Origin: Brevundimonas lenta | GTDB taxonomy: Bacteria; Pseudomonadota; Alphaproteobacteria; Caulobacterales; Caulobacteraceae | Length of the DNA stretch: 64,000 nt | NCBI RefSeq assembly: GCF_014196335.1 | Contig: NZ_JACIDM010000002.1 | Coordinates: 124,001 to 188,000, forward strand | Direction of reading: 5' to 3' | Part shown: piece by piece, positions 54,331 to 63,938 of the stretch | Position numbering within the stretch: the stretch's first letter is position 1 | Layout of the letters: every line of letters begins with the position of its first letter | Notes under the pieces: model-generated | What the model saw: the letters and a program-made list of their open reading frames with translations, nothing else | Database searches by the model: none | What the model was told of the DNA's origin: nothing | Made by a program: the position numbers and the translations under genes

Positions 54331-56267
54331 TGCGCCGGGGCGGACGCCGGACGTGCGCCGGGCGCGCCGGAAGCCGGGGCCGCCGGCGGCGTCGCCGGCA
54401 GGCCCAGCGCCAGGCGGGCCTGGGCCTCGTCATAGGTGGCGCCCGTACGGTCGGCAGCCGAGCGGATGGAGGTTTCGACCAGGGCGTTCAGATTGTCCCC
54501 GGCCATGCGGCCGCGGAACTGTTCTGCGGCGCCGGCGGCCAGCGCGGGCACCGGGGCGGTGATCCGGTCGGTCTTGCCGATCACGAACGTGTCCTGGGTC
54601 TGCTGCTGCGAGAAGCTCTCGTTGCGCGGGGTGGTGAACAGGCCGGCGATGACGCCGCGGCCCAGCTCCTGGTTCTGGGCGCTGACGCCGGTGCCGGTCT
54701 GCAGCGTGGCGCCGACCGAGGCGGCGACGGCCGCCAGGTCCTCGTTGCGACGCAGGCGGGCCTGCAGCGCCTGCGCGCGGACGCGCAGCAGGCGGGCGTT
54801 CTCACGCTGCACCCAGGCTTGCGACAGCTGGCTGCGGACGTTCGGATCGGTCAGCGACGGCAGCGCCGGCGGCACGACCTCGTTGACGCGGACGACGTAG
54901 TACTGGCCTTCGCCGGCTTCAGCGACTTCGCTCTCGCCGCCCTTGCCCAGCTTCCACATCGATTCCAGCACCTGCGGCGGAGCGGCGACGCGACCTTCGC
55001 GGCCCTGGCCTTCGCGGGTGACCAGCGGAACGTTGATGACGCGGGCGCCGACCTCGGCCACGGCCTGGTCCAGCGTGCGGCCGGCCTGGCGCGCCTTGTC
55101 GTAGGCTTCGACGCGGGCATAGACGGCGGCGCGGCCGTCTTCCTGGCGCAGCTCCTGGATCACCTGGGCGCGCACGTCCGACAGCTCGGCGGGACGGCCC
55201 GGGGCGATGGCGCTGACCTTCGCGACCACATAGCCGACGCGAGCCTGGATCGGGGCCGAGACCTCGTTCACGGGCAGGGCGAACACGGCGGCGGCGATGG
55301 CCGGGTCGGTCACGGCGCTGCGCGGACGATCCTCGAACTCGGTGGGCTGAATGTTGTTGGCCTGGGCCACGGCGGCCGGCGTCTGGCCTGCGCGCAGGGC
55401 GGCGGCGATGCGGTCGGCCGAGGCGCGGTCCCGGGCGGTCAGGGTGACGAAGCTGCGGCGCTCCGGTTGCGACAGCGCGTCGCGGCGGAAGTTGAAACGT
55501 TCCTGGATGCGCTCTTCCGACACCGCGCCGGTCGAGTCCGACGGATTTTCGAACACCACCAGCGAGGCGCTGCGGAATTCCGGCTGGCGCAGGCGGGCGG
55601 CGTTGTCGTTCATGAAGGTGGTCAGCTGGGCGTCGGTCGGCGCGGGGGCGGTCCCGGCCATCGCCTGGGTGACCGTGAACCAGCGGCCGTCACGCGTTTC
55701 GAGAACCTGATTGGCCAGCACCGCGCCGTAGATGCGGGGCAGACGCGTGCCCGCGCCGATCGCTGCGCCGTAGTGACGGGTCATGACCTCGTCGCGCTGC
55801 TGCGCCTCGAACATCTCGGGGGTCAGGTTGTTCTCGGCCAGACGGGCCCGGTACTGCTCCTCGCTGAACGCGCCGGTCACGGAGTCGAAGAAGGCCGGCT
55901 CCTCGCGGATACGGCGCAGGATCAGTTCCTTGCCGGGGCGGATGCCCGCTTTCCAGGCCCAGTCCATGAAGCCCAGCAGCTGCGCGCGCTGACGCAGGAA
56001 CTGGGTCAGCTGGCCGCCGCCGATCAGGGTTTCGAAGTCGACCGCACGGCCGGCCTGTTGCTGGGCCTGGTCGCGGATGCGGTCCATCTCGGCCCGGAAC
56101 TCCGGCTGGTCGACGCTGCGGTCGCCGGCCGAGATCACATGCTTCGGTCCCAGATTGCCGAGCAGGTCCATCTGGGTGCCCCCGCCGACCAGCAGGGCGA
56201 TGCCCAGCACGACGAGCAGGCCGATGGCCCACTTGGACTTTGCGAAGGTGCGGAACGCGGAGAGCAT
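54327..56267 (-). CDS. ppiD: Peptidyl-prolyl cis-trans isomerase D-like chaperone (SurA-N/PpiD type)
   Basis: Inner-membrane-anchored periplasmic chaperone, 646 aa, that helps outer-membrane and secreted proteins fold after the Sec channel. It has one N-terminal anchor (AIGLLVVLGIALLVGGG, residues 13-29), a SurA-N-like helical domain (about 35-200), a parvulin-type domain near 230-360 (ALRAGQTPAAVAQANNIQP, PVNEVSAPIQARVGYVVAKV), and a Pro/Ala-rich tail. I start at the ATG at 56267 (MLSAFRTFAKSKW); the 12 upstream residues do not fit. Confidence 0.9.
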   Translation of the reverse strand: MLSAFRTFAKSKWAIGLLVVLGIALLVGGGTQMDLLGNLGPKHVISAGDRSVDQPEFRAEMDRIRDQAQQQAGRAVDFETLIGGGQLTQFLRQRAQLLGFMDWAWKAGIRPGKELILRRIREEPAFFDSVTGAFSEEQYRARLAENNLTPEMFEAQQRDEVMTRHYGAAIGAGTRLPRIYGAVLANQVLETRDGRWFTVTQAMAGTAPAPTDAQLTTFMNDNAARLRQPEFRSASLVVFENPSDSTGAVSEERIQERFNFRRDALSQPERRSFVTLTARDRASADRIAAALRAGQTPAAVAQANNIQPTEFEDRPRSAVTDPAIAAAVFALPVNEVSAPIQARVGYVVAKVSAIAPGRPAELSDVRAQVIQELRQEDGRAAVYARVEAYDKARQAGRTLDQAVAEVGARVINVPLVTREGQGREGRVAAPPQVLESMWKLGKGGESEVAEAGEGQYYVVRVNEVVPPALPSLTDPNVRSQLSQAWVQRENARLLRVRAQALQARLRRNEDLAAVAASVGATLQTGTGVSAQNQELGRGVIAGLFTTPRNESFSQQQTQDTFVIGKTDRITAPVPALAAGAAEQFRGRMAGDNLNALVETSIRSAADRTGATYDEAQARLALGLPATPPAAPASGAPGARPASAPAQ

Positions 56268-56309
56268 GGTCGGTCCTGACGGATAGGCGGCGAGATGGGC
56301 CACTTTGGC

Positions 56310-56338
56310 CTATAGGGGGTGACTGCACCGGACGGCAA
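56310..56338 (-). promoter_or_regulatory. Possible promoter of the ppiD-trp transcript
   Basis: On the minus strand TTGCCG (56333-56338) and CTATAG (56310-56315) are 17 bp apart, about 43 bp before the ppiD ATG. Consensus match only. tpiA diverges from the same region. Confidence 0.4.
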
Positions 56339-56395
56339 GACAATGGCGCGTCCGACGGCTTGGCTTGTCGAAGTTCCCCGCCTAGAGAGGCGCGC

Positions 56396-57145
56396 ATGAA
56401 ACAATCCGTGAAGTTGATCGCCGGCAATTGGAAAATGAACGGCGCTGGCGCCGACCTCGCCGAGGTCGCCGCCCTGCGCGCCTCGCTCGACGAGACCCCG
56501 GCCGCCTGCCGCGTCGCCATCTGCCCGCCCGCCACCCTGATCCAGCGCATGGCCGCCGCCCAGACCGGCGGACCGGTCGAGATCGGCGCCCAGGATTGCC
56601 GGGCCGAGGCCTCGGGCGCCTATACCGGCGACATCTCCGCCTCGATGCTGGTCGACGCGGGCGCGACCCTCGTCATTCTCGGCCATTCGGAACGCCGTCA
56701 GGGCTATGGCGAGACGGACCTGCTGGTCTCCGCCAAGGCCGAGGCCGCCCTGGCCGCCGGCCTGTCCCCCATCGTCTGCGTCGGTGAAACTCTGGCCCAG
56801 CGCGAGGCGGGCGACGCGGTCGAGGTCGTCCGCAAACAGGTCGTCAACTCCCTGCCGCTGGCCCTGGCCGGTCAGGCGTTCGCCGTCGCCTACGAGCCGG
56901 TCTGGGCCATCGGCACCGGCCTGACCCCGACGCTGGAGCAGATCGAGGAAGTCCACCGCGCCGTCCGCGCCGCCATGATCGAGCGCCTCGGCCTCGCCGT
57001 CGCCGCTGTGCCCATCCTTTACGGCGGCTCGGTCAAACCGGACAACGCCCGCGACATCCTCGCGGTCCCCGAAGTCGGCGGCGCCCTGGTCGGCGGCGCC
57101 TCCCTGAAGGCCAAGGACTTCCTCGGCATCATCCGCGCGGCCTGA
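56396..57145 (+). CDS. tpiA: Triosephosphate isomerase
   Basis: Glycolytic isomerase, TIM barrel, 249 aa. Catalytic residues: Lys13 in LIAGNWKMN, His in LVILGHSERRQGYGE, Glu in AVAYEPVWAIGTG; the phosphate-binding loop is ILYGGSVKPDN. ATG at 56396 with GAGAGG upstream. The tpiA-secG order is conserved in alphaproteobacteria. Confidence 0.97.
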   Translation: MKQSVKLIAGNWKMNGAGADLAEVAALRASLDETPAACRVAICPPATLIQRMAAAQTGGPVEIGAQDCRAEASGAYTGDISASMLVDAGATLVILGHSERRQGYGETDLLVSAKAEAALAAGLSPIVCVGETLAQREAGDAVEVVRKQVVNSLPLALAGQAFAVAYEPVWAIGTGLTPTLEQIEEVHRAVRAAMIERLGLAVAAVPILYGGSVKPDNARDILAVPEVGGALVGGASLKAKDFLGIIRAA

Positions 57146-57237
57146 GGCCGCGTTCCGGGGCGTTTGCTCCCGTCCCACATCAATGATAGACGCCGCCGCT
57201 TGATCGGCGCGGCCTCGCGCCACACATATCGGCTGCC

Positions 57238-57672
57238 ATGCTCCAGACCATTCTCCTCGTCGCCATGATCCTCATTTCGATCTCGCTTGCGGGCGTGATC
57301 CTGATTCAGCGGTCCGAAGGCGGCGCGCTTGGCATGGGCGGCGGTCCGTCGGGCTTCATGACCGCCCGCGGCGCAGGCAACCTTCTGACGCGCACGACCT
57401 GGATCCTCGCGATCCTGTTCTTCCTGTGCGCCATCGGCCTGACCATTCTCGGCAACGTCGAGCGCTCGAACCGCTCGGTCGTCGACGCCGAATCGGTCGG
57501 CTCTCTGGCCGTCACCCCCGGCTCGGCGCAGCAGGAACAGGCTCCGGCCCAGGATCCGGCGGCGGCGCCGGCCCAACCGGCCGCCCCGTCGCTGCGGGAC
57601 TTCGTGTCCAGCACGTCGGAAGGTTCGGCCACCCCCGCTCCGGCCCAGCCGGCGCCCGCCCCCGCTCAATAA
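57238..57672 (+). CDS. secG: Protein translocase subunit SecG
   Basis: Auxiliary subunit of the SecYEG channel, 144 aa. Two helices (LQTILLVAMILISISLAGVI and TWILAILFFLCAIGLTIL) flank the conserved loop IQRSEGGALGMGGG. The C-terminal ~55 residues are a Pro/Ala/Gln-rich tail (APAQDPAAAPAQPAAPS), common in alphaproteobacterial SecG and of unknown role. Confidence 0.94.
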   Translation: MLQTILLVAMILISISLAGVILIQRSEGGALGMGGGPSGFMTARGAGNLLTRTTWILAILFFLCAIGLTILGNVERSNRSVVDAESVGSLAVTPGSAQQEQAPAQDPAAAPAQPAAPSLRDFVSSTSEGSATPAPAQPAPAPAQ

Positions 57673-57676
57673 GGAT

Positions 57677-57700
57677 GGGCGGGGACCTTATCCCCGCCTT
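57677..57700 (+). terminator. Probable terminator after secG
   Basis: An 8-bp perfect stem (57678-57685 with 57691-57698) with a 5-nt loop, directly after the secG stop. The T-run behind it is short (TTCCTCT), so termination strength is uncertain. Confidence 0.5.
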
Positions 57701-57868
57701 CCTCTCCCGCCCTCAAAGTCTTCAGCGTACGCCGCCCGAATCGGCGGTAAGGTGATCTCCCATGGCCCGCTGTTGCGCGCGGCCATTCGTTGAATTTGCT
57801 CAATCTAATCGTGAGTCAAAACAGGTAGTTGTCTTCTGCCTGTTGAACGAGTTGGACGCGAGTTCGGG

Positions 57869-57892
57869 CGTTACGCCCGGCGATGCGCCCGG
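57869..57892 (+). repeat. Imperfect direct repeat, left copy
   Basis: A 24-bp unit made of CGTTACGCCCGG plus CGATGCGCCCGG. A second copy at 59435-59458 matches 21 of 24 bases, and a half copy (CGTTACGCCCGG) is at 59533-59544. The copies bracket the low-GC two-gene island. Confidence 0.6.
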
Positions 57893-57900
57893 GGGGAAAG

Positions 57901-58539
57901 ATGAACCGACTGATCCTGATCGCTGCGACGGCCGTCTTAGTATCGTGCGGCAACAGCCAGTCCGACCCAGTTCCTGAAAAGACTTCAGTCGATGCCGCCG
58001 TTTCCGGGGCTGGTCCGAAGTTCGGTGAAACGCCATCTGAGCGGCGGACCCGTGAGGCTGCAGGGCTCGGCGACTATTGGGTGAAAACCGACGTCGCGAC
58101 CGAGCATTCGAGCCCCGACGGGCCAGTGGTGAACCGCGTCTACTACCGTCAGAAATTTACGGTCTACGAGAAACGTGGCGGGTGGTATCGGACCGTTGAG
58201 GACGGGTTTGTTCCACGCTGGACGCGAGCGTCCGAGTTGACCGACTCGCAACCGCCAGAGCGTCCCAAGTACGACGGACCGTCAGAGTACCAGGATAGCA
58301 GGATTGCCGCTGACGCAATCCCGAACCCTGGCGAATATGGTCTTACGCGCACAGACGTAGACATCCTGCGCAAGGGGGCGAAGTTGGTGCTTCAATCTCG
58401 CCCGGACTGTCTCGAGATCACGACGGCAGATAAGAGCGTGAGCAAGCCGAATACCTATTACGTCACGTGCCGGATGGGCGGGACGGTGCAGAACGTATTC
58501 TTCACCCGAGCGGAAGCCTTGGCTGGAAACGTTCAGTAG
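57901..58539 (+). CDS. Lipoprotein with SH3-like domain
   Basis: A 212-aa predicted lipoprotein: signal MNRLILIAATAVLVSC with the lipidated Cys at residue 16. After a ~40-residue linker comes a bacterial SH3-like domain (about residues 55-105), with DYWVKTDVATEHSSPDGPVV, YYRQKFTVYEKRGGWYRTV and GFVPRWTRASEL. The C-terminal ~95 residues, with two cysteines (RPDCLEI, VTCRMGG), are not recognised. ATG at 57901 preceded by GGGGGGAAAG. Composition is less GC-rich than neighbouring core genes. It is followed 6 bp later by the next gene. Confidence 0.8.
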   Translation: MNRLILIAATAVLVSCGNSQSDPVPEKTSVDAAVSGAGPKFGETPSERRTREAAGLGDYWVKTDVATEHSSPDGPVVNRVYYRQKFTVYEKRGGWYRTVEDGFVPRWTRASELTDSQPPERPKYDGPSEYQDSRIAADAIPNPGEYGLTRTDVDILRKGAKLVLQSRPDCLEITTADKSVSKPNTYYVTCRMGGTVQNVFFTRAEALAGNVQ

Positions 58540-58545
58540 GCGCGC

Positions 58546-59376
58546 ATGACTGACGCCATCCCTCAGCGCCAACAAATCACCATCAACGCGGACGCTCTCC
58601 GCAACATTGGAATGAGGGGCGTCAATCGCGCGGCAGGCTTCCTGGGCCTTGCCTTCCGCCGACCAGACCAACCGTTGCCGACCACAGTCACAATGGCGGG
58701 GTTCAACCGCTACCAGTTCCTGCCGGAACCGCTCCCAGAAGATTTGGCTGGTGAGCTGGTTCTTGAGTTCAATGCTTGGCTCATCGGGAATGCGCTGCAG
58801 GAATTAGATCGCCACTTCAGTCTGTTTGTCGACGAAGTCTGGCGACTGATGGACTTGACCGATGCTCATGAGAAGGTCGTAGCCGCTGGGTTTAAGGTGT
58901 CCGAGATCAGCGGAGACACGAACGCGGCCCGGAAGTACGAGAAGGTTGCCGAGCGCCTAGGGATACCTGACGCGCGATCGGACCGGCTTTGGTCGATTTC
59001 CAACGCAAGGAACTGTCTCGCTCACGCTGCCGGAACAGTTACGGAGCGTCACGCCAACGACGACAGGCAGCGCTTAAAGCTCGTTTGGCTCGCTTCTGAG
59101 GTGCGGCTTGTCCAAGGCGACGAGTTTGTCATCATCGGCGAGCATCCGATCCAAGCGCCTGACCCAGCCCAAGAGGCCCGGGTCGAAATGCAGATGCTGG
59201 ACCGCGCATTGACGTTCGCCGTAGGGGAGCATGTTCGCCTGACCCCCGTGCAACTCCATGAACTGTGTCTCTACTACGCGATTGTCATCGACACGGTGAT
59301 GGCAGCACTAGGCCAGCACTTTGAGGCCAAAGGCATCCCAAACCGTGTCGTAGATGACGGGGCTGCGGAGGGATAA
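58546..59376 (+). CDS. Protein with HEPN-type RN-x3-H motif, function unknown
   Basis: A 276-aa protein without signal peptide. Residues 70-115 and 140-185 are helical. Between them and following on, WSISNARNCLAHAAG contains R155-N156-x3-H160, the catalytic pattern (R-polar-x3-H) of HEPN ribonucleases found in toxins and phage-defence proteins. The C-terminal part (EMQMLDRALTFAVGEHVRLT, LHELCLYYAIVIDTVMAALG) is helical too. The family is not recognised, so HEPN membership is an inference from motif and helical context. Codon use differs from the core genes. It lies 6 bp downstream of the SH3 lipoprotein gene. Confidence 0.75.
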   Translation: MTDAIPQRQQITINADALRNIGMRGVNRAAGFLGLAFRRPDQPLPTTVTMAGFNRYQFLPEPLPEDLAGELVLEFNAWLIGNALQELDRHFSLFVDEVWRLMDLTDAHEKVVAAGFKVSEISGDTNAARKYEKVAERLGIPDARSDRLWSISNARNCLAHAAGTVTERHANDDRQRLKLVWLASEVRLVQGDEFVIIGEHPIQAPDPAQEARVEMQMLDRALTFAVGEHVRLTPVQLHELCLYYAIVIDTVMAALGQHFEAKGIPNRVVDDGAAEG

Positions 59377-59434
59377 TGCTGCTTGGAGTGGGTGGAACGA
59401 CCGGCAGGGGCCTGCTAGGGAGATTGTCCGAGGA

Positions 59435-59458
59435 CGTAACGCCCGGCGTAGCGCCCGG
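59435..59458 (+). repeat. Imperfect direct repeat, right copy
   Basis: CGTAACGCCCGG plus CGTAGCGCCCGG, 21 of 24 bases identical to 57869-57892, about 1.57 kb away and just after the island's second gene. Confidence 0.6.
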
Positions 59459-59470
59459 AAAAGCAATTGA

Positions 59471-61210
<1,740 letters not shown>

Positions 61211-61329
61211 CGCCTCCGTAGGCCTTACGGCCAGGCTTGGAACAAAAGTGGTTCGGGTGTTCTATCTCTGCGTGAGGCGGGGCGCGCTCTCGAAGTGAAC
61301 GACCCTGCGGATTCTGCGGAGGGGCGACC

Positions 61330-63708
61330 ATGCCGACCTTTACCGGGACCAGTGCGGCCGAAACCATCGACGGTTCGGCGACTGACGACATCATCGACGG
61401 GCGCGGCGGCGCGGATCAGCTGGACGGCCTCGATGGCGAGGACGCCATCCTTTACCAGGTCGGAGTCTATGGCTGGGAGGGCGGCTTCGCGGTCTATCAG
61501 GGCGCCGCTGTCCTCGACGGCGGGGACGGCGTCGACACCTTCGACCTGCGCGGCGGGTACCTGTCCAGCTTCGACCACTACATCTACGCCAGCCCCACCT
61601 TCGAGGGCTGGGTCTACACCACGCCGACCGCCTACACGCTCGGGGCCGGGGCCGGGGGCGACGTGACCTTCACCTGGGGTACCCGGATCTTCGACAGCCG
61701 GGATGGGTCCGAGTCCTTCGGCGCGACGCCCGTCACCCTGCGCAACGTCGAAACCGCGGTCTTCCGCTTCACCGAAAACCCGAACGTTCCTGACCCGTAT
61801 TTCGTCCTGGCCGGCGACGGTCGGTATCATTTCAGCGCCAACGACCGACTGATCATCTCGGACCTCGCCGGCACGGCGCTGACTGGACAGATCGAGTTCG
61901 ACGGCGGCGCGGGCGATGACGTACTCGACGCCAGCGCGGTGTCCAACGTCATCCTCGCCCTGGGCGGCATCGGCCGGGACGATCTCCGCGGCGGTTCGGC
62001 CGACGATCAGTTGTACGGCGGGGACGGCAGCGACGCTCTCATGGGAGGCGCGGGCTCCAACGTCCTGTCCGGCGGCGAGGGCATCGATCTGGCCGCCTAT
62101 TTCGCCGCGACGGAGTCGGTGATCATCGACCTGAACGACGGCACGGTGACCAACAACGGCTATGGCTCCGTCGATTCACTCGACGGCATCGAGAGCCTCA
62201 TGGGAGGCGACTTCAACGACGTCCTGATCGGCGAGGCGTCGAACAACCAGCTCTGGGGCGGGGCCGGCTCGGACTACCTCGTCGGCCTGGGCGGCAACGA
62301 CATCCTTGAAGGCGGAACCGGCGCGGCCAACACGCTTCAGGGCGGTCTGGGCGACGACACCTATATCGTCCAGGTGGCCGGCGACACGGTCCTCGAACTG
62401 GCCGGGGAGGGGACGGACAGCGTCTTCACCACGGTTTCGGTCTATCGCCTGCGCGACAATATCGAGAACCTGACTTTCTTCGGCGCCGGCGGCTTCAACG
62501 GCCTCGGCAATGCGCTCAACAACGACATCTCGGGATCGGCGGGCGCCGACGCCCTGTTCGGCTATGCGGGCAATGACGTGCTGCGCGGCGACGCCGGCGC
62601 GGCCAACACCCTGATCGGCGGCCTCGGCGACGACCGCTACGTCACCCGCGTCGCCGGCGACACCCTGATCGAGGCGGCCGGCGAGGGCCATGACACGGTC
62701 GAGACCACCGCGACGACCTACACCCTGCGCGACAATTTCGAGGATCTGGTCTTCGTCCCGTCCGGCTTCAGCACGGCCGCCTTCGCCGGGACCGGCAACG
62801 CGCTTGGCAATCTCATCCAGGGCGCGAGCGCCGGCGACATCCTGTCCGGCCTCGCCGGCAATGACACCCTGCGCGGCTTCGACGGAACCGACATCCTGCG
62901 CGGCGGTCAGGGCAACGACGTCCTCGACGGCGGGGCGGGGATCGATACGGTCGACTACGCCGCGGCGGCCGCGGGCGTGAACGTGAACCTGTCGGGCAAT
63001 GTCGCCGCCAACGACGGCGACGGCGGCTCCGACAGCCTGCTGGGTATCGAGAACCTGACCGGTTCGGCCTTCAACGACACCCTGGCCGGCTCGGCCGTCG
63101 CCAATGTGCTGCGCGGCGGCCTCGGCGCCGACACCCTGATCGGCCTCGGCGGCAATGACGTGCTCGAAGGCGGGACCGGCGCCGCCAACACCCTGATCGG
63201 CGGCCTCGGCGACGACCTCTACCGCGTCAGCGTGGCGGGCGACACGCTCGTCGAAAGCGCCGGCCAGGGGCGCGACACGGTCGAGACGACGGTCTCGGCC
63301 CTCACCCTGCGCGCCAATTTCGAGGACCTGACGTTCACCGGAACCGGCTCGTTCAGCGGTACGGGCAATGCGGAGAACAACAGCATCACCGGCGGCCTGT
63401 CGGCGGACACCCTGATCGGCCTCGGCGGCGACGACATCCTCCAGGGCGGCGGCAGTGTCGATACGGTGGTCATGTCGGGCGTTCGCGCCGACTACCAGAT
63501 CAACGGCGGCTCCAGCACCTGGACGATCACCGATCTGGTCGCCGGCCGCGACGGCACGGACTCCCTGCTGAGCATCGAGCGTATCCGCTTCAGCGACGGC
63601 TCCATCCTGGACCTGACCGCGCCGGCCGCGCCCGCCTTCGATGACCACGCCAAGGGCGACGCGGCCGCGCCGCTGACCCTGCCGTGGATCCCCTGGGACG
63701 AATACTAG
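61330..63708 (+). CDS. RTX-type hemolysin-like calcium-binding repeat protein
   Basis: A 792-aa, strongly acidic protein built of GGxGxDxL-type nonapeptide repeats (GGSADDQLYGGDGSDALMGG, GGQGNDVLDGGAGIDTVDY) that bind calcium outside the cell. It has no Sec signal peptide; such proteins leave through type I secretion with an uncleaved C-terminal signal, here probably the last ~40 residues (ending LPWIPWDEY). Three 63-residue modules containing GAANTLxGGLGDD and ending in an LRxNxExLxF element occur at 62290-62478, 62566-62754 and 63148-63336. Residues 1-180 carry a separate beta-rich region. No enzymatic domain is seen and no secretion genes are nearby. Confidence 0.88.
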   Translation: MPTFTGTSAAETIDGSATDDIIDGRGGADQLDGLDGEDAILYQVGVYGWEGGFAVYQGAAVLDGGDGVDTFDLRGGYLSSFDHYIYASPTFEGWVYTTPTAYTLGAGAGGDVTFTWGTRIFDSRDGSESFGATPVTLRNVETAVFRFTENPNVPDPYFVLAGDGRYHFSANDRLIISDLAGTALTGQIEFDGGAGDDVLDASAVSNVILALGGIGRDDLRGGSADDQLYGGDGSDALMGGAGSNVLSGGEGIDLAAYFAATESVIIDLNDGTVTNNGYGSVDSLDGIESLMGGDFNDVLIGEASNNQLWGGAGSDYLVGLGGNDILEGGTGAANTLQGGLGDDTYIVQVAGDTVLELAGEGTDSVFTTVSVYRLRDNIENLTFFGAGGFNGLGNALNNDISGSAGADALFGYAGNDVLRGDAGAANTLIGGLGDDRYVTRVAGDTLIEAAGEGHDTVETTATTYTLRDNFEDLVFVPSGFSTAAFAGTGNALGNLIQGASAGDILSGLAGNDTLRGFDGTDILRGGQGNDVLDGGAGIDTVDYAAAAAGVNVNLSGNVAANDGDGGSDSLLGIENLTGSAFNDTLAGSAVANVLRGGLGADTLIGLGGNDVLEGGTGAANTLIGGLGDDLYRVSVAGDTLVESAGQGRDTVETTVSALTLRANFEDLTFTGTGSFSGTGNAENNSITGGLSADTLIGLGGDDILQGGGSVDTVVMSGVRADYQINGGSSTWTITDLVAGRDGTDSLLSIERIRFSDGSILDLTAPAAPAFDDHAKGDAAAPLTLPWIPWDEY
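62290..63336 (+). repeat. Three 189-bp coding modules within the RTX gene
   Basis: In-frame modules of 63 codons at 62290-62478, 62566-62754 and 63148-63336 share the order GND(I/V)LxG, GAANTLxGGLGDD, VAGDT, and an LRxNxExLxF end. Similarity is visible in DNA and protein, which indicates duplication and recombination inside the gene. Confidence 0.8.
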
Positions 63709-63860
63709 GCCCGGTCCGCGTCCCGGGTCTTGTCGTCCTCCGCCTGAAGGCTTTCGAACGGCTTGCGCAGCCGGCAGCGGACGCACACCTGCGTGCCGGG
63801 CGTGCTCCGGCTGTCGATGAACAGGTGCCCCTTCATCAGGCACCGCAGGGATTTGAGCAT
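63705..63860 (-). CDS. Small Cys/His (zinc-ribbon-like) protein
   Basis: A 51-aa frame starting at the ATG at 63860, with a G-rich ribosome site (GGGGGCG) 5 bp upstream. It reads MLKSLRCLMKGHLFIDSRST and continues with QVCVRCRLRKPFESLQ. Cys7, His12 and the Cys-x2-Cys pair are spaced like a small zinc-binding fold of the DUF1660 type. Its stop overlaps the stop of the convergent RTX gene by a few bases. It is short, so the call rests on the Cys/His pattern and the ribosome site. Confidence 0.5.
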   Translation of the reverse strand: MLKSLRCLMKGHLFIDSRSTPGTQVCVRCRLRKPFESLQAEDDKTRDADRA

Positions 63861-63938
63861 CGGACGCCCCCACAGTTGGGAGAACAGTGTTCCCGATTTA
63901 TCGAAAGAGCAAGCGGAGCTGTTCGTTCCGCCCTGTCT

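Noticed and set aside
57200..57230. TTGATC with a downstream ACATAT as a secG promoter
   Set aside because: The implied start would lie only a few bases before or inside the start codon; secG is more likely read from tpiA.
62290..63336. Regularly spaced repeats in the RTX gene as a possible CRISPR array
   Set aside because: Units are 189 bp, in frame and encode RTX motifs; no short identical repeats with unique spacers and no cas genes.
62176..63873. 565-residue minus-strand frame opposite the RTX gene
   Set aside because: Repetitive only because the RTX repeats are repetitive; no independent coding evidence.
63871..63896. GAACAGTGTTC-like palindrome near 63880 as an SOS box
   Set aside because: The half sites are inverted and too close; the alphaproteobacterial LexA box is a direct repeat with a 7-base spacer.
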